From JBGQDM01 sp041495845 (GTDB taxonomy: Bacteria > Acidobacteriota > Terriglobia > Terriglobales > Acidobacteriaceae): DNA of 64,000 nucleotides. The stretch covers positions 1 through 64,000 of the forward strand of contig JBGQDM010000005.1 in NCBI GenBank assembly GCA_041495845.1. The letters are read 5' to 3'. Both the position numbers and the translations under genes were made by a program. The notes beneath the pieces were generated by a model. The model was not told the origin of the DNA. It did not search any database and saw nothing but the letters and a program-made list of their open reading frames with translations. Below are positions 27,044-36,900 of the stretch, piece by piece (the first letter of the stretch is position 1; each line of letters begins with the position of its first letter).

Positions 27044-28102
27044 ATGATCACGGAAGTTCTTCATCGTCTGGTGGTGCACCGGCAATCGCTGGAGCGGGCG
27101 GAGGCCTGTGCCGTGATGGCGGAGGTACTGCGCGGAGCGGCGACGGACGCGCAGATTGCGGCGCTGCTGGTGGCGTTGCAGATGAAGGGCGAAACGGTCG
27201 AGGAGATTGTTGGATTCGCGGAAGCGATTCGCCAGGCGGCAACGCCGTTGCCGGTGGCGGAGAATTCCGTTTTGTACGCCAGCACCACCGGGCGCGACGC
27301 GCTGGTGGACACGTGCGGCACGGGGGGCGACGCCAGCGGGACGTTCAACATCTCGACGGCATCGGCACTGGTGGCGGCGGGCGCGGGCGTGCGCGTGGCC
27401 AAGCACGGCAATCGCAGCGTGACCTCGAAGTGCGGCTCGGCGGATGTGATGGAATCGCTGGGAGTGAAAATTGACCTATCGCCGGCGCGGCTGGCGGCAT
27501 GTCTGGAGGAAGTTGGAATTGCATTTCTGTATGCTCCGGCGCTGCACTCGGCCATGAAGTACGCGCAGCCGGTGCGGCAAGAGTTGCGCCTGCGAACCGT
27601 TTTCAATCTACTGGGGCCGTTGACCAACCCGGCGCACGCTTCGGCGCAAGTGGTGGGCGTGTATTCGGCGGAACTGGTGGAAAAGCTGGCGGAAGCGCTG
27701 AGCATGCTGGGCCTGAGGCGGGCGCTGGTGGTGCACGGCAACGACGGACTGGATGAGATCACGATTTCAACGGAGACGCGGGTGGCGGAAGTGCGCGACG
27801 GACGGGTGTGGAGTTATGAAGTGACGCCGGAAGAATTTGGACTGCGGCGCGCACCGCTGGAGGAAATCGCGGGTGGCGACGCGGCGGAAAATGCGGCACT
27901 GATTCGCGGCGTGCTCGGCGGCGAGAAGTCGGCGCGGCGGGATGTGGTGCTGCTGAATGCCGCGGCGGCGCTGGTGGCGGCGGGGCGGGCGGACGCTATG
28001 GCTGCGGCCATGCCGCTGGCGGCGAGTTCGATCGATTCCGGGGCGGCGCGGCGGAAGCTGGAAGCGCTGGTGGCGTTTGGGGCACGCGAAGACGGCGGCT
28101 GA
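27044..28102 (+). CDS. trpD: Anthranilate phosphoribosyltransferase
   Basis: TrpD joins anthranilate and PRPP in tryptophan synthesis. The 352-residue protein has the PRPP motif DTCGTGGDASGTFNISTASA, AKHGNRSVTSKCGSADVMES, APALHSAMKYAQPVRQELRL, FNLLGPLTNPAHASAQVVGV and the Mg site GNDGLDEITI. All key motifs are intact. No other trp gene is adjacent, so the pathway is split in this genome. It is divergent from the broken CGNR gene. Confidence 0.95.
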   Translation: MITEVLHRLVVHRQSLERAEACAVMAEVLRGAATDAQIAALLVALQMKGETVEEIVGFAEAIRQAATPLPVAENSVLYASTTGRDALVDTCGTGGDASGTFNISTASALVAAGAGVRVAKHGNRSVTSKCGSADVMESLGVKIDLSPARLAACLEEVGIAFLYAPALHSAMKYAQPVRQELRLRTVFNLLGPLTNPAHASAQVVGVYSAELVEKLAEALSMLGLRRALVVHGNDGLDEITISTETRVAEVRDGRVWSYEVTPEEFGLRRAPLEEIAGGDAAENAALIRGVLGGEKSARRDVVLLNAAAALVAAGRADAMAAAMPLAASSIDSGAARRKLEALVAFGAREDGG

Positions 28103-28310
28103 GCTGCTGACAAGTGCAGGGGTCCTTCGCTACTGCTCAGGATGACAGAGTTGGGAGGAGCAACGGCAAAAGCTTGAAACGCAGAGGACGCGGAGGAAGC
28201 CGCAGAGATCACAGAGAAAGGCCTTGTTGCACTTCCGACGATGCACGCGGGAGCAGGCACAGAGGTCCTTCGCTCGCGCTCAGGATGACAGGGCAGTTTT
28301 TCCGGTGAAG
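28103..28310. repeat. Two copies of the dispersed GGTCCTTCGCT repeat
   Basis: The gap after trpD holds two copies of the repeat, 28121-28148 and 28264-28290, each GGTCCTTCGCT, a few variable bases, then GCTCAGGATGACA. Between them lies CTTGAAACGCAGAGGACGC, a simple motif also seen at 26268-26286. No gene is seen. Confidence 0.65.
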
Positions 28311-28317
28311 CAGTGGT

Positions 28318-28794
28318 TCACTTCGCCAGCTTCTTCAATCTTTCAATCTGCTGCAGGTGATTGGGGCCGTGCGCCGCCATTTTTTCAATCATCTCGGCGA
28401 CGGTGACGTGGCGATTGAGTTCGGGGTGGAAGGCGCTCTTGTTCAAGTCGGCGGGCTGGATGCGGCGCAGGACGCGGAGGTTGTGGTGGCGGAAGAGGCC
28501 GTAGGCGGCGACGAGTTCGGGAGCGCTGGATTCGATGTAGCCGAGTTCGCGCGCCCAGTCGTCCTGGTCCATGGGCGCAATGACGGGACTCTTGTCGGCG
28601 AGCATCTGGCGCACGCGATAGCCCTGCACGATCTCGATGTCGGCGAGGTGGCCAAGAATCTCGAGGATGCACCACTTATCTGGCGAGGGCTTGTAGCGCA
28701 GGACCTGGTCGGAGAGACCAATTACGGCTGCGGCGATTTCCTTCGGGCTCTTTTCGCCGGCCACCAGAGCGGATTTCAGTTGAGCAGGAGTCAT
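28318..28794 (-). CDS. DinB/YfiT-like metal-dependent protein
   Basis: The 158-residue protein is a four-helix DinB-type bundle. It shows the usual opening SPKEIAAAVIGLSDQVLRYK, then SPDKWCILEILGHLADIEIV with the first metal His, and the C-terminal pair in MAAHGPNHLQQIERL. The three His residues would bind a divalent metal. The superfamily includes thiol-dependent transferases (bacillithiol, mycothiol) and proteins of unknown role. It follows the beta-CASP gene with a 30-bp gap and may be cotranscribed. Confidence 0.8.
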   Translation of the reverse strand: MTPAQLKSALVAGEKSPKEIAAAVIGLSDQVLRYKPSPDKWCILEILGHLADIEIVQGYRVRQMLADKSPVIAPMDQDDWARELGYIESSAPELVAAYGLFRHHNLRVLRRIQPADLNKSAFHPELNRHVTVAEMIEKMAAHGPNHLQQIERLKKLAK

Positions 28795-28824
28795 CGGCGG
28801 ACCAGATTACGAAATTACAAAATC

Positions 28825-30264
28825 CTATCTCACTTCTACCTTCTCGATCCATTGCGCCACCTGGACGTTCCAGCCGAGTTCCTTGCGCATGAGGTCGCGC
28901 AACTGGGTGGCGGCGTCGGGTTCGCCGTGGACGAGGTAGGTGACGGCGGGTTTCTGCTTGAAAGTGCCAAGCCATTCGAGGAGTTCGGGGGGATCGGCGT
29001 GGTCGCTGAACTGCTCGATGGCGGCGACCTGGGCGCGGATGGGAACGGACTGACCGAAGATTTTCACTTCTGGCGCGCCGCTCTTGATGATGGCGCCGCG
29101 CGTGCCGGGGGCCTGGAAGCCGATGAAGATAATCTGGTTTTTCGGATCGGGCAATCGCTGGGCGAGATGGTGGAGCACGCGGCCGCCGGTGGCCATGCCG
29201 CTGGAAGAAATGATGATCACCGGGAAACGCGAATCGTTGATCTTCTTGGAGTCGATGGCGGTCAGGGCAAAACTGAAACCCGCCCAGGTGAGGGGTGAGC
29301 CGTAGCGCGCCACCAGGGCCTTGTTCTCGTCGCTGTACTCTTCGGTGTGCTTCAGAAAAATCTCCACGGCTTTGATGGCCATGGGGCTGTCGCAAAAGAC
29401 CGGCACACGGGGGATTTGGCCAGACTCCATCAGTTCCTTGATCATGAAGAGAAACTTCTGGGTGCGCTCGACGGCGAACGCAGGCACGACTACGCTGCCG
29501 CCGCGCTCGACCGTCTGGGTGATGACGCGGGCAAGTTGCGGGCGGGGATCGTCATGCGGATGGCGGCGATTGCCATACGTGGATTCCATGATGAGCACGT
29601 CGGCAGTTTCGCCTTCGGTGGGGCCGGCGTGCACGACTTTGCCGGGCGCGATTTCGTGGTCGCGGACACGTCCGATGTCGCCGGTGAAGAGCAGGCGGCG
29701 CGACTGGCCGTTGATCTTGAGCGTTACTTCCGCCATGGCCGAGCCCAGAATGTGCGCTGCGGGCACGAAACGGAACGACAGTTCCGGTGTGAGCTCGATG
29801 GTCCCTCCCATGGCGACGGGGCGAAAACGCTCAAGACACTGCTGCGCTTCTGCGAGCGTGTAAAGCGGGAGCGCGGGATCGTGCTTGGAAGTGCGGTTCT
29901 TGTTGTGGAAGGCAGCGTCTTCTTCCTGCAGGTGACCGGAATCGGGCAGCAGGACGCCGCAGAGATCCACTGTGGCCGGAGTAGCGTAGATGGGGCCGCA
30001 AAAGCCTTCTTTGACGAGACGCGGAATCCAACCGGAGTGGTCGAGGTGGGCGTGGGTAAGAATGACGGCGTCAATCTCACGCGCGGGCACGGGAGTGTCG
30101 CGCCAGTTGCGCTCGCGCCATTCTTTTGGTCCCTGAAACAAGCCGCAGTCAATGAGCGCCTGGAAACCGGCGCGTCCGCTGCCGTCGGAAGTGGTGTTGA
30201 TCAAGTGCTTGGAACCGGTGACGGTGCCGGCGGCGCCGAGAAACTGGATGTAAGGCAAAAGCAC
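28825..30264 (-). CDS. Beta-CASP metallo-beta-lactamase, RNA exonuclease/endonuclease type
   Basis: The 479-residue protein has a metallo-beta-lactamase core (VILTHAHLDHSGWIPRLVKE, AAHILGSAMAEV, LFTGDIGR) with an inserted beta-CASP domain (MESTYGNRRH, VVPAFAVERTQKFLFMIKEL, ISSSGMATGGRVLHHLA) and the final zinc His in EQFSDHADPPELLEWL. This is the YSH1/CPSF-73-like group, which cleaves or degrades RNA. The layout is complete and without KH domains. The physiological RNA is unknown. It shares a strand with DinB downstream. Confidence 0.88.
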   Translation of the reverse strand: MLLPYIQFLGAAGTVTGSKHLINTTSDGSGRAGFQALIDCGLFQGPKEWRERNWRDTPVPAREIDAVILTHAHLDHSGWIPRLVKEGFCGPIYATPATVDLCGVLLPDSGHLQEEDAAFHNKNRTSKHDPALPLYTLAEAQQCLERFRPVAMGGTIELTPELSFRFVPAAHILGSAMAEVTLKINGQSRRLLFTGDIGRVRDHEIAPGKVVHAGPTEGETADVLIMESTYGNRRHPHDDPRPQLARVITQTVERGGSVVVPAFAVERTQKFLFMIKELMESGQIPRVPVFCDSPMAIKAVEIFLKHTEEYSDENKALVARYGSPLTWAGFSFALTAIDSKKINDSRFPVIIISSSGMATGGRVLHHLAQRLPDPKNQIIFIGFQAPGTRGAIIKSGAPEVKIFGQSVPIRAQVAAIEQFSDHADPPELLEWLGTFKQKPAVTYLVHGEPDAATQLRDLMRKELGWNVQVAQWIEKVEVR

Positions 30265-30351
30265 CTCCCGAGGAATAAGAAAAGCTATCGCAGAGGTGAG
30301 GGGATTGTCGAATTAACTGATTGCACTCCGCTGCCACCAGCAAGTTGCATA

Positions 30352-30378
30352 GGCCCTTCGCTCCGCGCAGGGTGACAT
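30352..30378 (+). repeat. Copy of the dispersed GGTCCTTCGCT repeat, diverged
   Basis: GGCCCTTCGCT, then GCGCAGGGTGACAT, matches the repeat found elsewhere in the window with a few changes. It lies in the 150-bp gap between the beta-CASP gene and the peptidase-like gene. Confidence 0.5.
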
Positions 30379-30414
30379 CCTGGTGGAAAGCAAAAACAGA
30401 ATGACAAGCACAAC

Positions 30415-32109
30415 TCAATGGCTTTTGCTGTCATTGGCAGGCGGGTGGTAGGTGTTGTTCGCCGTGTCGGTCTCAGGGACGCTGCCGTCGTTGACGACGA
30501 ACTCAAGCGGTGCGGCTGGTGTGGTAAAGCGGATAACAGCGGTGGAGCCAGCGGGCACGAACAGTCGTTCAGTAAAGTCGTTGTTGGCGGTGCGGGCGGT
30601 GACGGGGACTTCCGCAGCAGCACCGCCGATGTTGGCAACCGTGACCGCGCTGAGAAAACTCTGGTCCACGGCGCGGGTATTGACGGAGTCGATGTGAAAC
30701 TCGGGCAGGCCGTCGTCGGAGTAAACCCAGGCGCCGAAGAACCATTTGAGATCGCGGGCTGATTGCCGGCGCACGAGTTGTTCGATGTAAAACTGGTCGT
30801 GGTCGTCGGCGGAGTGGTAGGCGTGGAGGGCCTTTTTCAGCGCATCCGCGCCGATCAGGTCGCGCAGCATCCACCAGACGAGCGCGGCTTTACTGCGGTA
30901 CAGAGTTTCGTCGCCGGTGAGGAAGAGGGAGTCGCCGGCACTCTTCGTGCCCTTCCCGGACTCGGCTTGCAAGAATGCGGCGCGGTGCAAGCCGAGATAA
31001 TCGAGTGCGGCTTGGCGGCCCTGTTGTTGCTCGCGCATTAGGGCCTGCGCGAAATGCGCCAGACCTTCGGAAATCCACGGACGCGGAGAGGTGAAAGCAG
31101 CATGGGTGAGTTGATGGGCGAGCACCAGCTGGATGAGATCGGAGTCGCGCGCATGGAGCGGCGTGAGCAGCAGGTTGCCAGCTTCGAAGGGCGCGGCGTC
31201 GCGGTCGGGGAGTTCGACCAGTGTGATCTGGGTGTGTGGCGCGCCGAACCAATCCTGAATTAGCGGGGTGATGCCGGCAGTCTGCTGGTAAGCGGAGATC
31301 TCCGAGGCGAGGGCGGACAGAGAAAATATCTGCACTGACGGCGAATCGATTTTCGTGAACGGGCCAAGGAAGAAGCTGGGTGTGGCGGAGCGCAAGGAAG
31401 GGTAACGGCAGACTATCGCGGCGTCGGGCGTAATTTGCGCGCGCGTGTTGTCGTCACCGCAGAGAATCACAAGTGCGGGGGTGGGACCATCGCGGACAAC
31501 AGAGAAACGGAATTCCGCGTCGGCGGCGACGTGCGTTGCTTTCCAGCGCCCGATGGCGGCGAACATCGCGTTGCCGTCGGCCAGGTCCTGTGACTCCAGC
31601 GCCACCGGATACCAGACGACATAGCCGAGGCCGCGCACGCCGGAGAAGGTCGCGCTGATCTGGTCCCAATCGCTGTGGCTGGCGGTTGCAGGCGGAGTGC
31701 CGAGGCGAGTCAGGCGCGTGGCGTCGGGCAAGATCACGCCTTCGTAAGCGATCTCCAGTTCGACTGATTCGCCCGGCGGCAGTTCGCGCGGCAGTGTGAC
31801 CAGCGCTTCCGAGAGCATGCCGGTGTGGTCAATGTCAGAAGTATAGGTCTGGGACACGAACTGCAGTGGCTTGGACTGGCTGCGCAGCGAACGCCAGTTC
31901 AGGCTGGATGAAATCTGCAGCGTCACTACGCGCTGGGGTGCGGCGGTGATGTTGGTCAGGCGCAGTGTGCCGCGAGCGGCGAGGCGGTGCTGGCCGGGAT
32001 CAAGGCGCAAGTCGAGATCATAATGATCGAAACGAAAAGCGTTGCGATCAAGGGCCGCCGCGGGCGCGAGCAGGCTGCAGACAACGAAGAGCGCACGCCA
32101 GGGTTTCAT
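30415..32109 (-). CDS. Secreted peptidase-MA-like protein with degenerate HExxH motif
   Basis: The 564-residue protein has a signal peptide (ALFVVCSLLAPAAALDR), an N-terminal beta-rich domain like that of M1 aminopeptidases (about residues 25-200), and a gluzincin-like domain (about 260-470). The zinc motif reads LAHQLTHAAF with H332, Q333, H336 and the third ligand in ISEGLAHF (E348). The Glu that activates water in HExxH is Gln here, so zinc binding may persist but peptidase activity should be lost or weak. The last 100 residues form a beta-rich CARDB-like domain. The ATG overlaps the rlmB stop by 4 bp. Confidence 0.75.
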   Translation of the reverse strand: MKPWRALFVVCSLLAPAAALDRNAFRFDHYDLDLRLDPGQHRLAARGTLRLTNITAAPQRVVTLQISSSLNWRSLRSQSKPLQFVSQTYTSDIDHTGMLSEALVTLPRELPPGESVELEIAYEGVILPDATRLTRLGTPPATASHSDWDQISATFSGVRGLGYVVWYPVALESQDLADGNAMFAAIGRWKATHVAADAEFRFSVVRDGPTPALVILCGDDNTRAQITPDAAIVCRYPSLRSATPSFFLGPFTKIDSPSVQIFSLSALASEISAYQQTAGITPLIQDWFGAPHTQITLVELPDRDAAPFEAGNLLLTPLHARDSDLIQLVLAHQLTHAAFTSPRPWISEGLAHFAQALMREQQQGRQAALDYLGLHRAAFLQAESGKGTKSAGDSLFLTGDETLYRSKAALVWWMLRDLIGADALKKALHAYHSADDHDQFYIEQLVRRQSARDLKWFFGAWVYSDDGLPEFHIDSVNTRAVDQSFLSAVTVANIGGAAAEVPVTARTANNDFTERLFVPAGSTAVIRFTTPAAPLEFVVNDGSVPETDTANNTYHPPANDSKSH

Positions 32110-32852
32110 TTCTTCTTGGATGCAGCCACGCGACGTTGGCGCACGACTTCATAAAGAACAATGGCGGCGGCGACCGACACATTGAGCGAGGGTACGTTTC
32201 CCAGCATGGGGATGGAAACGAGGAAGTCGCAGCGGCGGCGCACCAGTTCGTGCAGGCCTGTGCCTTCGGCGCCAAGGACGATGGCGCAATCCACGTTGTA
32301 GTCCACCGCGTCGTAGGTCTGCGGGCCGCGTTCGTCGAGGCCGACTACCCAGACGTTTTGCGATTTCAGTTCTTCCAGCGTGCGCGCGATGTTGGTGACT
32401 TTGGCGACCGGGAGATGTTCGCTGGCGCCGGCGGAAGCTTTGGCGACGGTGGAAGTCACACCCACGGCGCGACGCTCGGGAATGACCACGCCATCGGCGC
32501 CGGCAGCGTCGGCGGTGCGCAGGATGGCGCCGAGATTGTGCGGGTCTTCGACTCCGTCAAGCACGACGACCAGGGCTTTTTCGCCGCGACGCACCGCTGC
32601 GAGATCTTCGAGGTCGCAATATTGCTTGGCCGAGGTCACCGCCACAACCCCTTGATGGCCGGAAGTGCGGGCCATGCGTTCAAGCTCGCTGCGCGAGAGA
32701 AAGCGTACAGCGATGCCGGCGCGACGGCACTCGTCAATCAGCTTTTGTAAGCGATCGTCGTGGCGTTCGCGAGCCACGCCAACAAATTGAAAGGAGCGGC
32801 CGCGGGCCTTTAATGCTTCCGCCACCGCGTGGATGCCGTAAATCGCTTGCAT
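32106..32852 (-). CDS. rlmB: 23S rRNA (guanosine-2'-O)-methyltransferase RlmB / TrmH family
   Basis: The 248-residue protein starts MQAIYGIHAVAEALKARGRS, with an N-terminal substrate-binding domain (to about residue 75) and a SPOUT domain: VVLDGVEDPHNLGAILRTAD, CAIVLGAEGTGL and SIPMLGNVPSLNVSVAAAIV form the SAM-binding knot. RlmB methylates a ribose in the 23S peptidyl-transferase loop. I use the ATG at 32852; a longer frame to 33164 adds 104 low-quality residues. Its stop overlaps the start of the peptidase-like gene (ATGA), so they are coupled. Confidence 0.92.
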   Translation of the reverse strand: MQAIYGIHAVAEALKARGRSFQFVGVARERHDDRLQKLIDECRRAGIAVRFLSRSELERMARTSGHQGVVAVTSAKQYCDLEDLAAVRRGEKALVVVLDGVEDPHNLGAILRTADAAGADGVVIPERRAVGVTSTVAKASAGASEHLPVAKVTNIARTLEELKSQNVWVVGLDERGPQTYDAVDYNVDCAIVLGAEGTGLHELVRRRCDFLVSIPMLGNVPSLNVSVAAAIVLYEVVRQRRVAASKKK

Positions 32853-33240
32853 GGGTTTAGTGTACCTGCGAAGCGGACGAGTCTGGCGGGAAGGGAAGAG
32901 AACGGGCCCGGAACGCAAAGAGTTTCCCCTCTGGGTTAGGAGATTACGCTGGCTGTCTCGCGTCGCGTTAGCGTGGAATGACCCAACCGGCGGCGCCGTG
33001 TCAAGGAGAAGCGATGAATGAACCCAGCCTTGAGAATTGTCAAAAGACTCTGGTTCAAGGGGGGAGTGGGTCGATGACATGATTTTTGCCATGCTGGCGA
33101 GCGATTGGAAGGCAAGGAGGGCGGAGGGTGGGTAAGGTGCGAGGCGGGGGAGGGCATGGCCCAAGGGTGCGGCACGGGAAGGACCCGCCTAAAGGTCTGG
33201 CACGCTGCGCCGATGAGAGAGGGTGAGGTGAGGTACCCCC
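32853..33240. other. Intergenic region upstream of rlmB
   Basis: This 388-bp stretch lies between divergent genes. It is GC-rich with purine-rich tracts on the plus strand (GGGAGAGGGCATGG-like). I see no convincing gene, no strong promoter match and no clear repeat; it presumably holds the rlmB promoter and that of the small gene at 33241. Confidence 0.4.
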
Positions 33241-33441
33241 ATGAACATTGACGCCATCCAGTCAGCCTATTCCAGCCCAGCGGTCAAGAACACTGAAGCC
33301 GCTGATAACGCGCAACATAAACTCAACGTTCAAAGCCAGCCTGCGGCTGCGCCACGCGACCGAGTCACGATCAGCGCGGCGGCGCAGTCGAAACAGTCCT
33401 CGCCGGCCGGGGACAAGGACCACGACGGCGACAGCAAATAA
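33241..33441 (+). CDS. Small hypothetical protein, FlgM-like pattern
   Basis: The 66-residue frame starts ATG eight bases after GAGGTGAGG. It reads MNIDAIQSAYSSPAVKNTEA, then a Gln/Ala-rich middle, RDRVTISAAAQSKQ and a charged tail GDKDHDGDSK. The short DRVTISAAA motif resembles the one in FlgM-type and other flagellar-associated small proteins, but there are no other flagellar genes nearby. The protein looks intrinsically disordered. It could be real because of the ribosome binding site; function unknown. Confidence 0.4.
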   Translation: MNIDAIQSAYSSPAVKNTEAADNAQHKLNVQSQPAAAPRDRVTISAAAQSKQSSPAGDKDHDGDSK

Positions 33442-33913
33442 CTGGAGACAAGGAACCAGCGCATCACCAGGAACCAGGCGGGTAAGTACGCTCTCGCACA
33501 TTTCCGCCCGGCGACGAACAAACCTGCAATCTCGGGAACGCTGCTGTGGCTAGCTTACGGCTCGCCTTAATGGGCGGGTAAGTGTGGGCGTGACCGCGTG
33601 GCACTCCTGAGCAAGTCAGGCGAATCGCTCGACGCGCGACCAGTTGCCATCTCGCGATTCGTCAATGGTGCAACTAAGAGAATCGGGCGGGCGGCCTTCG
33701 CTCAGATCGAGGGCTGGCGGCCCGTATTGCTGTACCCATTGCCTGCATCCCGTCACCGCCTGCCGACGTTTCATCCCAAATACTTGCATCTGGTTACTTG
33801 CCGCCGTGATGGCGATCACAGCGGCGTGAGATGTAGCCCGTCACAATGTGCGAAAGCTACGGCCCCAAAGGGCTGGCGCTAGGATCGGACCTCATTTTGT
33901 TGAGGAGATAGGC
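33442..33913 (+). promoter_or_regulatory. Long leader upstream of the subtilase gene
   Basis: No gene is supported in these 472 bp. Near 33801-33830 a strong hairpin can be drawn, GCCGC-c-GTGAT / ATCAC-a-GCGGC with loop GGCG. Further 3', GTAGC (33834) can pair with GCTAC, and GGCCC with GGGCT around 33871-33885. GCGAAAGCTACGG recalls the 3' half of c-di-GMP-I riboswitches, but the obligatory GGCAAACC of that class is not seen. A structured regulatory leader is possible; a known riboswitch is not shown. Confidence 0.35.
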
Positions 33914-36900
33914 ATGAGTTGCCGGCTACTGGGTTGTTTCGTAACTCCCGCGCTCCGTCCGCCGGCGGGTGTATTTTGCGCGCTGTTATTGTTCGTGCCT
34001 ATACTGTTGGGGCAGGCGCGTGTCCCCGAACTGCCTTATGTTCCGGGCAGGCTGCTGGTGCGTTTCAAACCTGCAACCAAGGCGCAGGCGATTTCGGCAG
34101 CCCACGCCAAGGTACGCGGCAAGGTTTCCAAACGCTTTGGCCAGCTTCCCGGCCTGGAAGTCGTCGACCTCGCACCGGACATGCCACTGACCCGTGCTCT
34201 GGCGGCCTACCGCTCGGACCCCGGCGTCCTCTATGCCGAGCCGGACTATATCCTGCACGTGCAAGCCATCCCAAACGATCCCGACTTTTCTCAGCTCTGG
34301 GGTATGAGCAACATCAATGCACCAGCAGCCTGGAGCAAGTCGACGGGTAGCTCCAATGTGGTGGTCGCGGTCATCGATACGGGCGTTGACTACACCCACG
34401 AAGACCTGGCCGCGAACGTGTGGAACAATCCCGGCGACTGCAACTCCAATGGCATTGACGACGACAACTCGGGCTATGTGGACGATTGCTACGGTATCGA
34501 TGTGGTCAACCGCGACTCCGACCCCATGGACGACAACAGCCACGGCACCCACGTTTCGGGCACCATTGGCGCTGTCGGCAACAATTCCATCGGCGTCGTG
34601 GGCGTGAACTGGGACGTGAAGATCCTGGCCTGCAAGTTTCTCGGTGCCGACGGCTCCGGTCCGAGCTCAGGCGCGATCGAGTGCCTCGACTACATCGCGC
34701 ACTTGAAATCCATGGGAGTTCCCATCGTGGCCAGCAACAACAGTTGGGGTGGGCCCGGCATCAGCGCCATCGCCCCCAGCGCCAGTTTGAAAGATGCCAT
34801 TCGCCTCAACCTGGAGCGCGAGATCCTGTTCGTGGTGGCCGCCGGTAACGGCGGTTGGGACAAGATTGGTGACGACAATGATCGTGCCATGGGGAACGCA
34901 GCGAATACCGACCTCCCGAACATCATCTCGGTTGCAGCCATCAACAGCAGTAATAGTCTGACGGCTTTCTCCAATTTTGGCCGCCACACAGTCCACATCG
35001 GAGCTCCAGGCGACAACATCCGCAGCACGGTGCCTAAGGCGCTCGCGCCCGCGGGGTACGCCAACTTCCGCGGGACCTCGATGGCGACACCTCACGTCAC
35101 GGGAGTCGCCGCTCTGCTCAAGGCTTGGAACCCGGCGCTGACGTGGTGGGAAATCCGCAATCTGATCTTGACGGGCGGCACGCCCACTGCGGGTCTTGCC
35201 AAGACGATTGCGAAGTCCCGGCTCAGCGCCTCCGGTGCCATGGATTGCACCGACGCTGTCCTGCTGGCCCGCTTCCGCCCGGAAATGGACGTGGTCGGGG
35301 CGGCGGTGGGTAACGCCATTCCCGTCTCTGCCTACCACCTGAAATGTGCCGCGCCCAACGGTGACGTCGTTGCAACCGTAAGCACGGGTGAGACCCTTAC
35401 GCTCAAAGACGATGGCATTGCGCCCGATGTCATTGCCGGCGATGGGCTCTACGCCGCGAACTATGTTCCCCGGGCTGTCGGGCAGTACGTGATCACTTTG
35501 CCCAATGCCGAAGTTCTTACCATCAACGTTCTTCAACCCTATTTGTTCGAGAAGGTCTCCGAGCCCTACCGCTATATTGCGGGCACGAACCTGGATCTGG
35601 ACGCAGCCGAGTGTGCCGCGGTCACGCCCCCGTTCCCGCTCCGCTTTGGCGGGATTGCCTACGATAGCGTTTACATCTCTCCCCACGGCAGCGTCAGCTT
35701 TGGACAACCGTGGTGTGACCCGAACGCCTGGCCCACACCGATGCCGTGGCCAGTGAACTGGGTTGCGCCGTTCATGGCGAGCCTGGCCCCGTTCAAGGGT
35801 TCGCCGAAGAACGCCTGGTACGAGATCAGCGGCACCGCGCCCAATCGGGAGATGGTTGTCGAGTGGCGCGACCTCCCGATGTTCCCGATGCAGCAGGCGC
35901 CAACCATCCAGGAAACGGAGACCGTGGCATTCCAGCTCGTGTTCTTTGAGGGTCAGGACGACATCGTATTTGCCTACCAGGACACCGTCTTCGGCGGTGT
36001 CAGTGCGTGGTATGACCATGGACGCGATGCCGCGGTGGGTATTCAGGTGGCGGGTACGGTCGGTACGCAGTACAACGAATGGGGCCAGGACGCCGTCTTC
36101 GACGGCGACGCGATCCGATGGACGCCCACAAGTGGGCCGGTGATCAGTTACGTTGACCCCTCCCTCCGCGCCCCGGCGTGGCCATCGCAAACCATCAATG
36201 TGGTCGGTAACACTTTCCGTTCTGATTCCTTTGTGCGCATCGCCAAGGCCGGTGTCGTTACTCCTCTAGCGACCACCTTCCGGTCAGAAACCAAGCTAGA
36301 AGCCTCGCTGCCGAGGGAGGTCGTCTCCGTTCCCGGCTCGTACTACATCACGGTAAGCAATCCTGCCCCCAGTGGCGAGCTCGTCTCGAACCCCCGCCTG
36401 TTTATGAGCATGTACCCGCCTCCGGTGATCGACCGCGTCGAACCGGCAAGCCGCGCAGCCGGCAGCGGCCAGTTCACCCTCCACGTGTTCGGCTCAGGGT
36501 ATGTCGGTGACCTAGCCACGATTTGGTGGAACGGGTGGGCCCGCCCAACCACGGTCGTATCTGCCAATGAACTCTCGGTCAGTATCAACGAGTGGGACGT
36601 GCAGCAGCCCGGCACCGTCAAGCTGACCCTGGGCCAGGAAGCCTGGGCCGCCGACGAGGAGTTGTATTCGATCAGCGGCTACGCTTTGAAGGCTGCCCAA
36701 CCAGCAGCACAAACCGTCAAGGCTGGTGGTGTCGCGAACTACAACCTTACTATCGAACCGACCGGCAATTACGACGCGCCCATCACGTTCCAGTGCCGGG
36801 GAAATCCTGCAACTACGGCTTGCGCGTTCACTCCCGCGACGGTGACGCCAGGGAGCACCGCCGCGCCGGTACAGTTGAAGGTAACCACAACGGGCGTCAC

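Noticed and set aside
33830..33900. c-di-GMP-I riboswitch upstream of the subtilase
   Set aside because: Only the GCGAAAGCTACGG-like 3' part is similar; the conserved GGCAAACC and the tetraloop-receptor pairing are missing.
34667..36190. 507-codon minus-strand frame
   Set aside because: It lies opposite the catalytic region of the S8 protease and has no recognisable features.
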